Below are positions 1-10,508 of a DNA stretch of 64,000 nucleotides, piece after piece; positions within the stretch are counted from its first letter, which is position 1, and every line of letters starts with the position of its first letter. The translations under genes were made by a program, and so were the position numbers. The DNA is taken from the NCBI RefSeq assembly GCF_001477625.1, contig NZ_CP013692.1:1240001-1304000 (forward strand), read 5' to 3'. The notes beneath the pieces were generated by a model that was not told the DNA's origin, ran no database searches, and saw only the letters and a program-made list of their open reading frames with translations. This DNA comes from Paucibacter sp. KCTC 42545 (GTDB lineage Bacteria > Pseudomonadota > Gammaproteobacteria > Burkholderiales > Burkholderiaceae_C).

Positions 1-575
1 TGCGCCTGCTCACGGCTCAGGCACAGCCGCACTTTTTGTTCAACACCCTGGCCAATGTGCAGGCCCTGGTGGAGGCGGGTTCACCGCGCGCGCCGCAACT
101 GCTGCAAAGCCTCACGGACTATTTGCGCGCCGCCGTGCCGCGCCTGGACGGCTCGGCCAACACGCTGGGTCAGGAACTGGAGCTGGTGCGGGCCTATCTG
201 GAGCTGATGCAGATGCGCATGCCGGATCGCCTGGCCTTTGCGTTGCACATCGGCGCCGGCGTGCATCTGCTGCGCTGCCCGCCGATGAGCTTGCTGACCC
301 TGGTGGAGAATGCCGTGCAGCACGGCATTGACCCGAGCGAAGAGGGCGGCCGTATCGATGTGTATGCGGAGCTGCTGGACGCTGGCCGTTGCCGCCTGCG
401 CGTGGTGGACACCGGTGTGGGCCTGCAGGCCACCGGCGGCGGCCTAGGCACCGGCCTGGCGGCGCTGCGTGAACGCCTGCACTGGGCCTACGGGGGCACG
501 GCCAGTTTGGAGCTGCGCGAGGTGGAACCGCATGGGGTGCAAGTGACGATTGAATTTAGTGAGCCCAAGCCATGA
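1..575 (+). CDS. LytS/YehU-type sensor histidine kinase, C-terminal part (5' end outside window)
   Basis: The reading frame is open from the left edge, so only the C-terminal kinase core is visible. The first residues read QAQPHFLFNTL, the phospho-acceptor His box of the His_kinase family (PF06580) found in LytS/AlgZ-type kinases. A typical HATPase follows: the N box LLTLVENAVQHGI and the G boxes VVDTGVGL and GTGLAALRERL. The stop overlaps the ATG of the response regulator by 4 bp (ATGA), so the two are translated together. The kinase should phosphorylate that regulator. The missing N-terminus probably holds the membrane or sensing part, so the signal cannot be named. Confidence 0.9.
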   Translation, partial: RLLTAQAQPHFLFNTLANVQALVEAGSPRAPQLLQSLTDYLRAAVPRLDGSANTLGQELELVRAYLELMQMRMPDRLAFALHIGAGVHLLRCPPMSLLTLVENAVQHGIDPSEEGGRIDVYAELLDAGRCRLRVVDTGVGLQATGGGLGTGLAALRERLHWAYGGTASLELREVEPHGVQVTIEFSEPKP

Positions 576-1351
576 GCCTGACCGCCCCGACCGCACTGAT
601 TGCCGATGATGAGCCGCTGTTGCGCGAGATCCTCGAGGCCCGCCTGGCCGCCACCTGGCCCGAGCTGCAAATCGTCGCGCAAGCCCGCAATGGCCGCCAG
701 GCGATCGAGATGTTCGAGCAGCATCAACCGACGATCTGTTTTCTCGATGTGCATATGCCGGGCTTGAGCGGCGTGGAGGTGGCCCGCCATATCGGCAAAC
801 GCGCGCACTTGGTCTTCGTCACCGCTTTTGACCAATATGCCTTGGAGGCTTTTGAGCATGGCGTGCTCGACTATCTGGTCAAGCCGGTCACCGCGGCGCG
901 CTTGAGCGAAACGGTAGCGCGCCTGAAGGCTCGCTTGCAACAGGCCCAGCCCGCCGTGCATTCAGAAGCCTTGCTGACGCAATTGGCCGAGCGGCTCAAG
1001 CTCGACAAGCCCGAAACCCTGCGCTGGGTGCGCGCCAGCGTGGGCGCCTCGCTGCGCATGATTCCGGTCGATGACATCGATTACTTGAAGAGCGATAGCA
1101 AATACACCTTGGTCGCCTACCGCGACGAAGGCCAGGTGGCGGAAGCCCTGATCCGCATGCCGCTGAAGGATTTGCTGACCCAGCTTGACCCCCATCAGTT
1201 CGCCCAGGTGCACCGCTCGGTGGTGGTCAATCTGCGCGCGATACGCCGCGTCACCCGGGGCGAGAACGAGACCGCCGACATTGAGCTCAAAGGCCGCAGC
1301 GAGCGCCTGCCGGTGAGCCGCAGTTATTTGTCTCTGTTCAAAGAGATGTAG
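572..1351 (+). CDS. LytTR-family DNA-binding response regulator (AlgR/LytR type)
   Basis: A 259-residue protein with two domains. The N-terminal receiver has the acidic pair in IADDEPLL (about residues 10-16), the phospho-acceptor Asp59 in CFLDVHMPG and the conserved Lys104 in YLVKPV. The C-terminal LytTR domain (about 155-259) has the pattern VDDIDYLKSDSKYT and later FAQVHRSVVVNL. LytTR domains bind direct repeats in promoters. The 4-bp overlap with the upstream kinase shows a two-component pair. The target genes are not evident, because the next gene is on the opposite strand. Confidence 0.93.
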   Translation: MSLTAPTALIADDEPLLREILEARLAATWPELQIVAQARNGRQAIEMFEQHQPTICFLDVHMPGLSGVEVARHIGKRAHLVFVTAFDQYALEAFEHGVLDYLVKPVTAARLSETVARLKARLQQAQPAVHSEALLTQLAERLKLDKPETLRWVRASVGASLRMIPVDDIDYLKSDSKYTLVAYRDEGQVAEALIRMPLKDLLTQLDPHQFAQVHRSVVVNLRAIRRVTRGENETADIELKGRSERLPVSRSYLSLFKEM

Positions 1352-1428
1352 GCGGCAGGAAGGCAGGCCTTGCCAGGAGAGCGGCAAAGCCTTGCCGGTC
1401 ACCTGGGCGTATGGCGGAGCTGCCGGGT

Positions 1429-3225
1429 TCAGCTGATCTTGAAGCTGCTCACTACCTCGCTGAGGTGGGCGGCCTGATCCTTCAGGCTCTCGGCGGCAGC
1501 GGCGGACTGCTCGACCAGCGCGGCGTTCTGCTGCGTCATCTGGTCCAGCTGCGAGATGGCCAGATTGATCTCGTCGATGCCGCGGCTCTGCTCGGCCGCG
1601 GCGGCGCTGATGTCGGCAATGATGGTGGTGACACTGGCAACGCTGCCAACGATCTCGTCCATGGTGCTGCCCGCTTGCGCAACCTGTCGGGCGCCTTCCT
1701 CCACCCGGTCCACACTGGTGCCGATCAGGCCTTTGATTTCTTTGGCCGCTTCCGCGCTGCGCTGCGCGAGTGAGCGCACTTCGGACGCCACCACGGCAAA
1801 TCCACGCCCTTGCTCACCGGCACGGGCTGCTTCAACGGCGGCATTCAAGGCCAGGATATTGGTTTGGAAGGCAATGCCGTCGATGGTGCCGATGATGTCG
1901 GCAATGCGCTTAGAGCTATTGCTGATGTCGTTCATGGTGGTCACCACCCGTCCCACCGCGACGCCGCCACGATTGGCAATGTCTGCTGAGGTGCTGGCGT
2001 GGCCGCTGGCCGCATTGGCGCTCTCGGTGCTTCGGTGCACCGTTTCGGTCAGGCTTTCCATGGCCGAGGCGGTTTGCTCCAGATTGCTGGCGGTCTGCTC
2101 GGTGCGAGCGCTCAGATCCTGGCCGCCGACGGCGATCTCCCGCGAGGCCACTGCGATCGACTCGGCGGTGTGGCGCACATCACGCATCACATCCTCGATC
2201 TGGCCGACAAACTGGTTGAAGGCGCGCGAGATTTCGGTCAACTCGTCTTCGCCTTCGGTGCCCAGGCGCTGGGTCAAGTCACCTGAGCCCGAACCAATCT
2301 GATCCATGGCATTGCGCACGCTGACCAAGCGCGCCAGCAGGGCCCGGACCAGCAAGGTGGCCAGAAAAGCCGCTGCCGCCACGACCAGAATCAGGCCGAT
2401 GCTGGCGTTGCGCAGCAATTGCGAGAGCGCCTTCAAGGCCTCCGTCTGCTCGGCAGCGGTCACCAGGGTCCAGTCGGTGTCGCCGACCGGCGAGAACTTC
2501 AGAAAGAAGTCCTGCTCGCCAATGCGCAAGATGGGCAGGGCGTCGGCCTGTGCCTTGCCCGCCATCAAAGCTTCGATGCCCGGCGCCACCTCGTTGGCGG
2601 GCTTCAGCGCGAGCTCGGCCTTGGGGTGGGCGACGACCTTGCCGCTTTTGTCGATCAAGAAGGCAAAGCCGCTGGGTGTGGGTTTGACCTTGGCCAGATC
2701 GGCCACCACCTCATCCAAAGGCACATCCGAGCCGGCCACGCCTTTCAAGTCGCCGCCTTCGCGGATCGGCGCGGCGAAGGTCACCACCAGCTTCTTGGTG
2801 GAAGCGGCGATGTAGGGCGAGGTCAGCACCGGCTTGTCGGAGCCGGCGGCCAGCTTGTACCAGGGGCGGGCGGTGGGGTCGTAGTCGGCGGCGCGTTTGC
2901 GGTCGGGCACCGACACCATGCGTTTGTCGGCCGCACCCAGATAGGCCAGGTCCAGCACGCCGGCGCTCAGCGCTTGTTGCAAAGCCGGGCCGGGGTCGCT
3001 GGCCTGCAAAGCGGGGGCCAGGGAGGCGACGATATTCTTTTGTGAGCGTACCCAGATCGAGATCATGTCCGCATGGGTGCGGCCTTGCTCGCTGAGCTGT
3101 TCGTCAATCTGCTGCAGCACGGTGGCTTTCACCGTTTGGTAGCTGATCGTCGTGGCCAGGGCGATGGCGACAAACACGATACCGATACAGGCCGCAATCA
3201 AGCGGGACTTGATGGTCTTCAGCAT
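1429..3225 (-). CDS. methyl-accepting chemotaxis protein with dCache sensor
   Basis: A 598-residue chemoreceptor. TM1 (about 9-32) is followed by a periplasmic dCache-type sensor containing [13 protein letters not shown] (114-126) and a later TSPY, the usual amino-acid or organic-acid sensing fold. TM2 lies at about 275-295, then a HAMP region and a long signalling coiled coil with the highly conserved tip [20 protein letters not shown] (465-484), which contacts CheA/CheW. The protein ends in SSFKIS with no CheR-binding pentapeptide. The frame extends 40 codons further upstream, but the ATG at 3225 has a GGAG about 8 bases upstream and begins directly at the TM1 leader (MLKTIKSRL), so it was chosen. 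The ligand is unknown. It stands alone, with no che genes nearby. Confidence 0.93.
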   Translation of the reverse strand: MLKTIKSRLIAACIGIVFVAIALATTISYQTVKATVLQQIDEQLSEQGRTHADMISIWVRSQKNIVASLAPALQASDPGPALQQALSAGVLDLAYLGAADKRMVSVPDRKRAADYDPTARPWYKLAAGSDKPVLTSPYIAASTKKLVVTFAAPIREGGDLKGVAGSDVPLDEVVADLAKVKPTPSGFAFLIDKSGKVVAHPKAELALKPANEVAPGIEALMAGKAQADALPILRIGEQDFFLKFSPVGDTDWTLVTAAEQTEALKALSQLLRNASIGLILVVAAAAFLATLLVRALLARLVSVRNAMDQIGSGSGDLTQRLGTEGEDELTEISRAFNQFVGQIEDVMRDVRHTAESIAVASREIAVGGQDLSARTEQTASNLEQTASAMESLTETVHRSTESANAASGHASTSADIANRGGVAVGRVVTTMNDISNSSKRIADIIGTIDGIAFQTNILALNAAVEAARAGEQGRGFAVVASEVRSLAQRSAEAAKEIKGLIGTSVDRVEEGARQVAQAGSTMDEIVGSVASVTTIIADISAAAAEQSRGIDEINLAISQLDQMTQQNAALVEQSAAAAESLKDQAAHLSEVVSSFKIS

Positions 3226-3407
3226 GGGCAGCTCCGGCAGACAAGGCGGTCGGGCCATGATAGGGCGGGCCTGGCGGATCGCATAGCGCAAGCTGGCGTC
3301 TGCGCTCTGGGTGTTTCCCCGGCTTGGCTGCGGCGCCTTTCTCAAGCAACGGGCACATGCTCAGCCTTTGCTTTAGTCCGCAGCCAGCTTCGTGGCAGCC
3401 CCTGATG

Positions 3408-4325
3408 TCAGGGGCTTTGGCAGCAGCGATCGCGGCCTTCGGCCTTGGCTTCGTACAGCGCTAAGTCTGCGCGTTTGCACAGCTGCGCGACCGACTCGCC
3501 CGGGCGTGCCAGGGCCAGCCCGACCGAATAGGTATAGCCCCGCTCAGGGTGATCGGCCAAGGGGCGTGACTGGCTCACCGAGGCGTGCAGGCGCTCAAGA
3601 ATGCTGTGAGCCTGGGCTTCGTCGACATCGCCCATCACCAGCATGAATTCCTCGCCGCCAATGCGGCCGCAGCCGTCACCGCGCCGGCTGCTTTGTTGCA
3701 GCAGGCGGGAAAAGTCGCGAATCACCGCATCCCCGGCGTCGTGCCCAAAGCTGTCGTTGATGGCTTTGAAGTGGTCCAGGTCCAGCAGCGCCAGGGCCAA
3801 GGAGGTTGCACTTTGGTTCAAGGCCGCCACCTGCTGCTCCAACTGCTGCATCACATGGCGGCGATTGCTGATGCCGGTTAAGGGATCGCTCTGGGCCGCA
3901 CGCAAGGCTTTGTCGCGCTCTTGCCGCAAAGCCCGGTCATCGACCTTCAGCGCCGTGATGTCGCAGGCGCTGCACAGCATCCAGCCATTGGCGTGGGTGG
4001 TCTCGCTCATCCAGATCCAGCGCCCATCGCGCAGATCGGCCTCGAAGGATCGAAACGCTTGCTTGCCCCGCCGTGACGCGGCCGCCGCCAACCAGGTTTC
4101 TTGATCGTTTGAAGACACCACATTGCCGCAGCCTTTGGCCAGATTGGCGCGCATCAGGTCGATCCAGCGCGTGCGGCCGTCCGGCCGGGTGTCAAAGGCC
4201 TGGCAAAAGGCCGGGTTGGCATAGCGCAGCACATCGTCCTGATCGAACAACGCCGTAGGCGCCGGGCTGTCCTCATGCAGCGCCATCAGGTGGCGGGCCA
4301 ACTCATCGCTCGAGGGGAGTTCCAT
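3408..4325 (-). CDS. PAS-GGDEF diguanylate cyclase
   Basis: About 305 residues. A PAS-like sensor fills the N-terminal half (ALFDQDDVLRYANPAFCQAF and further on GRWIWMSETT), followed by a GGDEF domain starting near DPLTGISNRRH. The active-site loop reads GGEEF at about 223-227. An RRGD inhibitory site stands five residues ahead of it, so product feedback by c-di-GMP is expected. The protein should make c-di-GMP from GTP. The start is uncertain: the ATG at 4325 has no clear Shine-Dalgarno, and an in-frame TTG at 4361 would add 12 residues. It has no predicted membrane segment. Whether it shares a signal with the neighbouring chemoreceptor is not known. Confidence 0.9.
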   Translation of the reverse strand: MELPSSDELARHLMALHEDSPAPTALFDQDDVLRYANPAFCQAFDTRPDGRTRWIDLMRANLAKGCGNVVSSNDQETWLAAAASRRGKQAFRSFEADLRDGRWIWMSETTHANGWMLCSACDITALKVDDRALRQERDKALRAAQSDPLTGISNRRHVMQQLEQQVAALNQSATSLALALLDLDHFKAINDSFGHDAGDAVIRDFSRLLQQSSRRGDGCGRIGGEEFMLVMGDVDEAQAHSILERLHASVSQSRPLADHPERGYTYSVGLALARPGESVAQLCKRADLALYEAKAEGRDRCCQSP

Positions 4326-4469
4326 GCGTGAAGGGGGCGTGTGCGGCACGAAAGGGTGCAAGGAAGATTCTGCGCCGCTTGAGCGGTTTGCGGGGCAATT
4401 TGCGCTGAGACGATCAAGCTCAAGCGCACAAGTTCACAGGCTTAAGCCAAATGGCTCGGCGTAGCGGAC

Positions 4470-4511
4470 AAAAAAAGGCAGGAGGCCTCGCGGATCGCGA
4501 TGCCTCCTGCC
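4470..4511 (-). terminator. Rho-independent terminator after the fumarase gene
   Basis: Read on the minus strand, a perfect 10-bp stem (GGCAGGAGGC with GCCTCCTGCC) and a 15-nt loop are followed by a run of seven T. It lies just past the fumarase stop codon. Confidence 0.9.
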
Positions 4512-4557
4512 CTTGGCAGCGGTTCAATTCAGAGCCGGCTGAATGCGCTCAATTTGC

Positions 4558-6111
4558 TCAGGCGCTGGCGATGGGGATGTTCACGCTCTTGCCGCTGGCA
4601 ATGCGCTCTTTCCACTCGGCCGGGCCGGTGCTGTGGGCATTGGTGCCGCTGGCGTCCACCGCCACGGTGACGGGCATGTCCACCACGTCGAACTCGTAAA
4701 TCGCTTCCATGCCCAGGTCGGCAAAGCCCACCACCGGCGCGGCCTTGATGGCCTTGCTCACCAGGTAGGCGGCGCCGCCCACGGCCATCAGATAAGCACT
4801 GCCGTTGTCCTTGATCGCTTCGATGGCAACGGGGCCGCGCTCGGCCTTGCCGACCATGGCGATCAGGCCGGTCTTCTCCAGCATCATGCGGGTGAAGCCG
4901 TCCATGCGGGTGGCGGTGGTGGGGCCGGCGGGGCCGACCACTTCTTCGCGCACCGGGTCAACCGGGCCCACGTAGTAAATCACCCGGTTGGCAAAGTCCA
5001 CCGGCAGCGGCTCGCCCTTGGCTAGCATGTCGGCAATGCGCTTGTGGGCGGCGTCGCGGCCGGTCAGCATCTTGCCGTTCAGCAGCAGGGTGTCGCCGGC
5101 TTTCCAGCTGGCAACTTCGGCCTTGTCGAGCTTGTTCAGGTCAACGCGGCGACTCTTGTTGTAGTCGGGCGCCCACTGCACATCGGGCCACAGGTCCAGG
5201 CTGGGCGGGGTCATGAAGGCGGGGCCGGAGCCGTCCAGCACGAAGTGGCCGTGGCGGGTGGCGGCACAGTTGGGGATCATGGCCACGGGCTTGCTGGCGG
5301 CGTGGGTGGGGTAGGTCTTGATCTTGATGTCCAGCACCGTGGTCAGGCCGCCCAGGCCTTGGGCGCCAATGCCCAGGGCGTTGACCTTTTCGTACAGCTC
5401 GATGCGCAGCTCTTCGAGCTTGTTCTGCGGGCCGCGGGCCAGCAGATCGAACATGTCGATGTCTTCCATCAGCGACTCTTTGGCCAGCAGCATGGCCTTC
5501 TCGGCGGTGCCGCCGACGCCAATGCCCAGCATGCCCGGCGGGCACCAGCCGGCACCCATCAGAGGCACGGTCTTGAGCACCCAGTCCACCAGGTTGTCGC
5601 CCGGGTTCATCATGATGAACTTGCTCTTGTTCTCGCTGCCGCCGCCCTTGGCGGCCACCATCACGTCCACCGTGTTGCCGGGCACGATGCTGACGCTGAT
5701 GACGGCGGGGGTGTTGTCCTTGGTGTTCTTGCGCTCAAAGATCGGGTCGTTCAGCACCGAGGCGCGCAGCTTGTTGTCGGCGTTGTTATAAGCCTGGCGC
5801 ACGCCTTCGTTGACGGCGTCTTCCAGCGAACCGGGGAAGCCTTCCCAGCGCACATTCATGCCGACCTTGAGGAAGACATTGACGATGCCGGTGTCCTGGC
5901 AGATCGGGCGGCGGCCTTCGGCGCACATCTTCGAGTTGGTCAGGATTTGCGCGATCGCATCCTTGGCGGCCGGGCTTTGCTCGCGCTCGTAGGCGCGCGC
6001 CAAATGGGCGATGTAGTCGGCCGGGTGGTAGTAGCTGATGTACTGCAGGGCGGCGGCCACGCTTTCAACCAGGTCGGCGTAGCGGATGGGGGTGGAGCTT
6101 GAGGTAGTCAT
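4558..6111 (-). CDS. fumA: fumarate hydratase, class I (iron-sulfur, FumA/FumB type)
   Basis: A 517-residue single-chain class I fumarase that converts fumarate to malate in the TCA cycle with a [4Fe-4S] cluster. The alpha part holds cluster-region cysteines (CAEGRRPICQDTG, and further on GGWCPPGMLGIG-like and MIPNCAATRHGHF). The C-terminal beta part carries YYVGPVDP and VGPAGPTTATRMD. Length and order match the family. The ATG at 6111 was chosen over a TTG 14 codons upstream because it begins the conserved N-terminus (MTTSSSTPIRYADL). It is transcribed alone and divergently from nhaA. A strong terminator follows. Confidence 0.95.
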   Translation of the reverse strand: MTTSSSTPIRYADLVESVAAALQYISYYHPADYIAHLARAYEREQSPAAKDAIAQILTNSKMCAEGRRPICQDTGIVNVFLKVGMNVRWEGFPGSLEDAVNEGVRQAYNNADNKLRASVLNDPIFERKNTKDNTPAVISVSIVPGNTVDVMVAAKGGGSENKSKFIMMNPGDNLVDWVLKTVPLMGAGWCPPGMLGIGVGGTAEKAMLLAKESLMEDIDMFDLLARGPQNKLEELRIELYEKVNALGIGAQGLGGLTTVLDIKIKTYPTHAASKPVAMIPNCAATRHGHFVLDGSGPAFMTPPSLDLWPDVQWAPDYNKSRRVDLNKLDKAEVASWKAGDTLLLNGKMLTGRDAAHKRIADMLAKGEPLPVDFANRVIYYVGPVDPVREEVVGPAGPTTATRMDGFTRMMLEKTGLIAMVGKAERGPVAIEAIKDNGSAYLMAVGGAAYLVSKAIKAAPVVGFADLGMEAIYEFDVVDMPVTVAVDASGTNAHSTGPAEWKERIASGKSVNIPIASA

Positions 6112-6242
6112 AGGTGCGCTGGGCTTAGGGGAGACCGTGTCCGCGCGAGCCAAAGCCTGGGTCGCGCTGACAAAAAACTCTGAGACACTGCCCGCCAGTT
6201 TACTGAATACCGCGCCCTTGGTCGGTGCGCCTGGAGAGACCT

Positions 6243-7421
6243 ATGCTGATGACACAGTCACTACGAAAGTTTTTTGCCAGCGAATCCAGCAGCGGCATCG
6301 TGCTGGCCTTGGCGGCGATTTTGGCGCTGATCATCAGCAACAGCCCCCTGAGCCATCTCTACCAGGGCTTCACCCAGATCAATGGTGAGTTGCGTCTTGG
6401 CACTGACGCCCTGGTGCTGAAAAAGCCGCTGATCGTCTGGGTCAATGACTTGTGGATGGCGGTGTTTTTCTTGCTGGTGGGCCTGGAGATCAAGCGCGAG
6501 TTCGTGGCGGGCGAGCTGGCCAGCCTGAAGCAGGCAATCCTGCCGGCGGTGGCCGCCCTGGGCGGCATGGTCGTGCCAGCGCTGATTTATGTGGGCTTCA
6601 ACTGGAGCGATGCGCAGGCCTTGCGCGGCTGGGCGATTCCCGCGGCCACGGATATTGCTTTTGCCATCGGTATCTTGATGCTCTTGGGCTCGCGGGTGCC
6701 CGCGTCGCTGAAGATCTTTCTGACGGCGGTGGCCATCATCGACGACCTCGGCGCTATCGTCGTGATCGCGCTCTTCTACACCCAGCAGCTCTCACTGCCG
6801 ATGATGGCGGCGGCGGGCGGCTGCTTGTTCTTGCTGTGGGCGCTGAATTTTTCCGGCGTGACGCGCAGCGATGTCTATCTGGCGGTGGGCCTGCTGCTGT
6901 GGTTGTGCGTGCTGAAGTCAGGCGTGCATGCCACGCTGGCCGGGGTGGCCACGGCGATGTTCATCCCCATGCATGACAAGCACGGCGGCTCGCCGCTTGA
7001 AACGCTGGAGCATGGCCTGCACCCTTGGGTGTCCTACCTGATCCTGCCGATGTTTGCGTTTGCCAATGCCGGCGTGTCGTTTGCCGGCATGAGCCCGGCG
7101 GCACTCTTGCAGCCGCTGCCCATGGGCATCGCCATGGGCTTGCTGGTCGGCAAGGCGGTGGGGGTGTTTGGCAGCTCGTGGCTGCTGATCAAGTTCGGGG
7201 CGGCCAGCCGCCCCTCGGGTGCCAGCTGGACGCAGTTCTTTGGCGTCTGCGTGCTCTGCGGCATCGGCTTCACCATGAGCTTGTTCATCGGCGGCCTGGC
7301 TTTTGAGGGCCTGGGGCCGGAGTTTGAAACTCAGGTCAAGCTCGGTGTCTTGGGCGGCTCGCTGCTGGCCGGGGCGATTGCCGCCTGGATCTTGCACAAG
7401 GCTGCCAATCAATCCTCCTGA
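6243..7421 (+). CDS. nhaA: Na+/H+ antiporter NhaA
   Basis: About 392 residues, highly hydrophobic with some 11-12 membrane segments. It exchanges internal Na+ for external H+ and so helps with pH and salt tolerance. The NhaA signature AIIDDLGAIVVIALFY carries the paired aspartates that bind the ion, and the N-terminus MTQSLRKFFASESSSGIVLA is typical. The ATG at 6243 has a GGAGAG a few bases upstream; an ATG two codons later and a GTG six codons earlier are alternatives. It converges with the next gene, the two stop codons being only a few bases apart. Confidence 0.96.
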   Translation: MLMTQSLRKFFASESSSGIVLALAAILALIISNSPLSHLYQGFTQINGELRLGTDALVLKKPLIVWVNDLWMAVFFLLVGLEIKREFVAGELASLKQAILPAVAALGGMVVPALIYVGFNWSDAQALRGWAIPAATDIAFAIGILMLLGSRVPASLKIFLTAVAIIDDLGAIVVIALFYTQQLSLPMMAAAGGCLFLLWALNFSGVTRSDVYLAVGLLLWLCVLKSGVHATLAGVATAMFIPMHDKHGGSPLETLEHGLHPWVSYLILPMFAFANAGVSFAGMSPAALLQPLPMGIAMGLLVGKAVGVFGSSWLLIKFGAASRPSGASWTQFFGVCVLCGIGFTMSLFIGGLAFEGLGPEFETQVKLGVLGGSLLAGAIAAWILHKAANQSS

Positions 7422-7427
7422 GCCAGT

Positions 7428-8057
7428 TCAGTGCTCAGCCGGCGGGTGGCCGCTGCTGAGCAGCTTGTCGGTGTATGCAATCGCCAGTGCCGAGGCCAGG
7501 AAGGCGACGTGGATCAAGGTCTGCCACATCAGCGTCTTCTCGCTGTAGTTATCGGCGTTGATGAAGGTCTTGAGCAGGTGGATGGAGGAAATGCCGATGA
7601 TGGCGGTGGCCAGCTTGACCTTGAGCACCGAGGCATTGACATGGCTGAGCCATTCCGGCTGATCCGGGTGGCCGTCCAGATTCATGCGCGACACAAAGGT
7701 TTCGTAGCCACCCACGATCACCATGATCAGCAGGTTGGAGATCATCACCACGTCGATCAGGCCCAGCACGACCAGCATCAAAATCGTCTCGTTGAGCTTG
7801 GCGATGGGCTCGTAGCCGATCACCGCGCCGGACATATCCTTGATCGCCGTGGCCTTGTAGCCAATGCTTTTCACCAAGGTGGCCAAGGCCTCTTGGTTGC
7901 CAAAAGCGGACTCGATCAGATGCACCAACTCGGTCCAGAACTGGAACACATACACGGCTTGCGCCAGGATCAGGCCCAGATAGAGCGGCAGCTGCAACCA
8001 GCGGCTGGCGAAGATCAAATTAGGGAGTGGGCGCAGGTGGGTGGGGGGCGTGGACAT
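7428..8057 (-). CDS. UPF0114/YqhA-family inner-membrane protein
   Basis: A 209-residue membrane protein with about four hydrophobic segments, matching the YqhA/TIGR00645 family in length and in the motifs [22 protein letters not shown] and [15 protein letters not shown]. The function of the family is not established; some members have been linked to pH or acid stress, which would fit its place beside nhaA, but that link is inference. The start is supported by a GAGGAA about 5 bases ahead of the ATG. It is transcribed towards nhaA. Confidence 0.88.
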   Translation of the reverse strand: MSTPPTHLRPLPNLIFASRWLQLPLYLGLILAQAVYVFQFWTELVHLIESAFGNQEALATLVKSIGYKATAIKDMSGAVIGYEPIAKLNETILMLVVLGLIDVVMISNLLIMVIVGGYETFVSRMNLDGHPDQPEWLSHVNASVLKVKLATAIIGISSIHLLKTFINADNYSEKTLMWQTLIHVAFLASALAIAYTDKLLSSGHPPAEH

Positions 8058-8273
8058 GGATTCCTCGAGTCTTTGGGGTGAGCGATTCTAAGAACTTGTC
8101 CGTCAACTGCCGTGCGCGGCCATTGACGGAGAAGTTCGCTGGGTCAGCATTGTGTCGATTTGAGTAAGCGCTTCGTCAGAGATGCGATGCACAGTCGCGT
8201 CAATGCCTTGCGAATTGAATGACATTCAGCGCGAGCACGGATTGCAGATTAACCCCTCAGAGGAGACAAGCTC

Positions 8274-10235
8274 ATGACTCAGAACGCCCAATATCTGCCC
8301 AGCGCCGAATGGCAGGCGAACGCCCACGTCAAGGGCATGGCGGGCTACCAAGCCCTGGTTGACGAGGCCGAGAAGGACTACGAAGGTTATTGGGCCCGCC
8401 TGGCGCGCGAGTTCGTCAGCTGGCAAACCCCCTTCACCAAGACGCTCAACAGCAGCGAAGCCCCGTTCTTCAAGTGGTTTGAAGACGGCAAGCTCAATGT
8501 GTCCTACAACTGCCTGGACCGTCATATCGAGGCCGGCAAGGGCGACAAGACCGCGCTGATTTTTGAAGCCGACGACGGTGCCGTTACCAAGGTCACTTAC
8601 AGCGAACTGCTCGGCCGCGTGGCCCAGCTGGCCAATGCGCTGAAGGCGCGTGGCGTCAAAAAGGGTGACCGCGTGGTCATCTATATGTCTATGTCCATCG
8701 AAGGCGTGGCCGCCATGCAGGCTTGCGCCCGCATCGGTGCCACCCACTCGGTGGTGTTCGGTGGCTTCTCGGCCCAGAGCTTGCGTGACCGCATCCAGGA
8801 CGCCGGCGCCGTGATGGTGATCACCGCCGATGAGCAAGCCCGTGGCGGCAAGGCTTTGCCGCTGAAGGCCATTGTTGACGAAGCCCTTGAAGGCGGCGTC
8901 TGCCCGACCCTGCGCGACGTGATTGTTTACAAGCGCACCGGCGGCAAGATCAATTGGGTGGAAGGCCGCGATCTCTGGCTGCACGATGTGCTGCAAGGCC
9001 AGGCCTCGGTGTGCGAACCCGAGTGGGTGGAGGCCGAGCATCCCCTGTTCCTGCTCTACACCTCCGGCTCCACCGGCAAGCCCAAGGGCGTGCAGCATTC
9101 CACCGGCGGCTATCTGCTGTTTGCCGCGTTGACCACCAAATGGACCTTCGACCTGAAGGATTCCGATGTGTTCTGGTGCACCGCCGACATCGGCTGGGTC
9201 ACCGGCCACAGCTACATCACCTACGGCCCGCTGGCTCTGGGCGGCACCGAGATCGTTTTCGAAGGCGTGCCCACCTACCCGGATGCCGGCCGCTTCTGGC
9301 AGATGATCGAGAAGCACAAGGTCACCGTCTTCTACACCGCGCCGACCGCCATCCGCTCGCTGATCAAGGCCGCCGAAGGCAATGCCGCCGTTCACCCTGA
9401 TCGTTATGACCTCAGCAGCCTGCGCTTGCTGGGTTCGGTGGGCGAGCCCATCAACCCCGCTGCCTGGGAGTGGTATCACAAGCATGTCGGTGGCGGCCGT
9501 TGCCCCATCGTTGACACCTTCTGGCAGACCGAAACCGGCGGCCACATGATCACGCCGCTGCCGGGTGCGACCCCGCTGGTGCCGGGCAGCTGCACCTTGC
9601 CCTTCCCGGGCATCACCACCGCCATCGTGGACGAAATGGGCAATGATGTGCCCAACGGTACCGGCGGCATTCTGGTGGTGAAGAAGCCTTGGCCGTCGAT
9701 GATCCGCACCATCTGGAACGACCCCGAGCGTTTCAAGAGCAGCTACTACCCCGCTGAGCTGAAGGGCTACTACCTGGCCGGCGACGGCGCCATCCGTGAC
9801 GCCGAGACGGGCTACTTCACCATCACCGGCCGCATCGATGATGTGCTGAACGTGTCCGGCCACCGCATGGGCACGATGGAAATCGAATCGGCCCTGGTGA
9901 GTTGCACTGACTTGGTGGCCGAAGCCGCCGTGGTCGGCCGCCCGGACGACACCACCGGCGAAGCCATCTGCGCCTTCGTGGTGCTCAAGCGTGCTCGTCC
10001 TGAAGGCGACGAAGCCAAAGCCATCGCCAAGCAATTGCGCGACTGGGTGGCCAAGGAGATTGGCCCCATCGCCAAGCCCAAGGACATCCGCTTTGGTGAC
10101 AACTTGCCCAAGACCCGCTCTGGCAAGATCATGCGCCGCCTGCTGCGCTCGGTCGCCAAGGGCGAGTCCGTCACCCAGGACACCAGCACCTTGGAGAACC
10201 CGGCCATCCTCGATCAACTCGGTCAGGCTTACTGA
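8274..10235 (+). CDS. acs: acetyl-CoA synthetase (acetate-CoA ligase, AMP-forming)
   Basis: A 653-residue acyl-adenylate enzyme that activates acetate to acetyl-CoA through acetyl-AMP. The P-loop motif [11 protein letters not shown] lies around residue 262, the adenylation motif [10 protein letters not shown] follows, and the C-terminal hinge and catalytic lysine are in [14 protein letters not shown], the lysine that acetylation usually silences. A GAGGAG about 8 bases ahead of the ATG supports the start. The 216-bp upstream region, shared with the divergent YqhA gene, should hold its promoter, but I could not place one. Its last 13 codons are partly duplicated downstream (see the repeat entry). 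Confidence 0.97.
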   Translation: MTQNAQYLPSAEWQANAHVKGMAGYQALVDEAEKDYEGYWARLAREFVSWQTPFTKTLNSSEAPFFKWFEDGKLNVSYNCLDRHIEAGKGDKTALIFEADDGAVTKVTYSELLGRVAQLANALKARGVKKGDRVVIYMSMSIEGVAAMQACARIGATHSVVFGGFSAQSLRDRIQDAGAVMVITADEQARGGKALPLKAIVDEALEGGVCPTLRDVIVYKRTGGKINWVEGRDLWLHDVLQGQASVCEPEWVEAEHPLFLLYTSGSTGKPKGVQHSTGGYLLFAALTTKWTFDLKDSDVFWCTADIGWVTGHSYITYGPLALGGTEIVFEGVPTYPDAGRFWQMIEKHKVTVFYTAPTAIRSLIKAAEGNAAVHPDRYDLSSLRLLGSVGEPINPAAWEWYHKHVGGGRCPIVDTFWQTETGGHMITPLPGATPLVPGSCTLPFPGITTAIVDEMGNDVPNGTGGILVVKKPWPSMIRTIWNDPERFKSSYYPAELKGYYLAGDGAIRDAETGYFTITGRIDDVLNVSGHRMGTMEIESALVSCTDLVAEAAVVGRPDDTTGEAICAFVVLKRARPEGDEAKAIAKQLRDWVAKEIGPIAKPKDIRFGDNLPKTRSGKIMRRLLRSVAKGESVTQDTSTLENPAILDQLGQAY

Positions 10236-10382
10236 GCGATTGATTGAGGCCACGCGGTAGCGTGGTGGCGCGAGAGCGCGGGCGGGTTCGGGGCTCACTC
10301 ATATCGCGAAGCGATGTGGGAGAGCACCAAAACCCGGCCATCTTGCGAATCAACTCGGTCAGGCTTACTGATTGATTGCTTG
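10197..10382. repeat. duplicated 3' end of acs flanking a small structured insert
   Basis: The acs tail at 10197-10247, including its stop codon, recurs almost exactly at 10331-10382. Both copies share AACCCGGCCATC, then ATCAACTCGGTCAGGCTTAC and the following TGATTGA-like stretch. Copy two differs by a 1-base insertion and a few substitutions. The roughly 80 bases between them contain short inverted repeats (CACGCGGTAGCGTG; CATATCGCGAAGCGATGTG), as in small REP-like elements. Copy two is not in a protein-coding frame. Confidence 0.85.
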
Positions 10383-10420
10383 AACAAGCAGGGCATAGCA
10401 ACCGCCCTTGCTAGTCCCAG

Positions 10421-10458
10421 AAAAAAAAGGCCCGCCGGATCACTCCGGCGGGCCTTTT
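10421..10458. terminator. bidirectional terminator between acs and cytochrome c
   Basis: A 10-bp GC stem (GGCCCGCCGG with CCGGCGGGCC) and a 6-nt loop, with eight A on the left and a T run on the right. It can stop acs on the plus strand and the cytochrome gene on the minus strand. Confidence 0.92.
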
Positions 10459-10508
10459 ACTTGTCTGGCTGATGAGTCGGCGCCAAAGCGGCGCCGCTAG
10501 CGCGCGCT

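Noticed and set aside
8226..10298. 690-codon open frame opposite acs
   Set aside because: It is a codon-bias shadow of a perfect acs gene in GC-rich DNA; Gly/His/Ala-rich with no domain.
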